Shown: positions 63,875-64,000 of the stretch, piece after piece
Layout: every line of letters begins with the position of its first letter
How positions within the stretch are numbered: position 1 is the stretch's first letter
NCBI RefSeq assembly: GCF_004152865.1
Contig: NZ_SEOO01000013.1
Coordinates: 43,890-107,889 of the forward strand
Direction of reading: 5' to 3'
DNA length: 64,000 nucleotides
DNA from: Sphingobium cupriresistens
Lineage (GTDB): Bacteria; Pseudomonadota; Alphaproteobacteria; Sphingomonadales; Sphingomonadaceae
The notes under the pieces: model-generated
What the model was told of the DNA's origin: nothing
Databases searched by the model: none
The model's input: only the letters and a program-made list of their open reading frames with translations
Position numbers and translations under genes: made by a program

Positions 63875-64000
63875 TGTCAACGGCGGAGCAAAAGTCGGCC
63901 ATTCGGCGGCGTAAAACCAGGCCATCGTGTTACATGCCGGGGGGAGTGGCGTGAGGGCGTAGCCCGAGGGCCACTCCCCCCGGCATTGGTGTAATTTTCA
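63875..64000. mobile_element. Terminal region of an IS21-family-like element
   Basis: It begins TGTCAACGGCGG at 63875, directly where aquaporin coding stops. Two direct repeats of 21 bases follow: CGGCGGAGCAAAAGTCGGCC... (63881-63901) and CGGCGGCGTAAAACCAGGCC... (63904-63924). A TG start and repeated blocks near the end are typical of IS21-family transposase binding sites. No transposase gene is in the window; the element continues to the right. Family assignment is from pattern and memory only. Confidence 0.65.
63934..63986. other. Long perfect hairpin inside the IS end
   Basis: A perfect 17 bp stem (63934-63950 with 63970-63986) holds an inner GGGC-GTA-GCCC hairpin at its tip. It could terminate outside transcription and so insulate the transposase gene. 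Confidence 0.7.

Noticed and set aside
58006..64000. Attachment-site duplication of the tRNA-Lys 3' end
   Set aside because: I looked for a second copy of the last 20 or so bases of the tRNA and saw none, so no att pair is claimed.

Overview
The window (64 kb, GC-rich, roughly 60-65% outside a few patches) looks like chromosome of an alphaproteobacterium of the family Sphingomonadaceae (Sphingobium/Sphingomonas/Novosphingobium group). This is inferred from protein sequences and gene content: a system I cytochrome c maturation cluster, a SciP/DUF1153 protein, an RpoH-type promoter with a ROSE-like thermometer before a small heat-shock gene, short rod-system genes and many small outer-membrane proteins. 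I could run no database search; names rest on motifs, length and context.

Layout. 1-1.3 kb: lipoprotein release ABC transporter (end of lolD, lolC). 1.3-4.2 kb: a long intergenic stretch with an orphan terminator, then an AT-rich, probably acquired asparagine-synthetase-like gene. 4.3-7.0 kb: Hsp20 with heat-shock promoter and thermometer, and a Kup potassium transporter. 7.2-12.0 kb: ccmCDEFGHI on the minus strand, without ccmA or ccmB. 12.2-18.9 kb: purF, a YciK-like reductase, cyclopropane fatty acid synthase, photolyase, rppH and a DUF481 protein. 19.0-22.5 kb: an M20 hydrolase with astA and astB (arginine succinyltransferase route). 22.5-27.6 kb: small membrane protein, a Phd-like/PAS fusion, TadE/TadG-like pseudopilin-type proteins, cobQ. 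27.6-28.5 kb: two identical tRNA-Arg genes and a membrane-anchored helix-hairpin-helix protein. 28.5-34.4 kb: glyQ-glyS-ppdK on the minus strand, with an AT-rich patch inside glyS. 34.6-50.2 kb: housekeeping genes in short operons (two TraB/GumN proteins, rplY, pth, pgm, rarD, pyrC, ygfZ, ychF, a hypoxanthine-DNA glycosylase and others). 50.2-57.8 kb: mutL divergent from the elongasome operon mreB-mreC-mreD-mrdA-rodA. 57.9 kb: tRNA-Lys.

From the tRNA-Lys to the right edge the character changes to an accessory region. It holds decayed fragments (S24 repressor end, P-type ATPase with an in-frame stop, frameshifted COG4705-type membrane protein), then a same-strand series sciP-like, cytochrome c, mreB-like, rnk-like, then a hypothetical protein, a DUF4332 protein, a GlsB/YeaQ protein, and an aquaporin gene cut by the end of what looks like an IS21-family element that runs out of the window.

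The most interesting object is the divergent MreB paralogue at 59864-60868. Set against the true MreB at 52140-53186 in the same window, it has Ala in place of the catalytic Glu and Glu in place of the Asp of the second phosphate motif. It sits between a cytochrome c and a Rnk-type protein and downstream of a SciP-like cell-cycle regulator. The group may be an undescribed accessory module touching cell shape, cell cycle and stress; that reading is inference.
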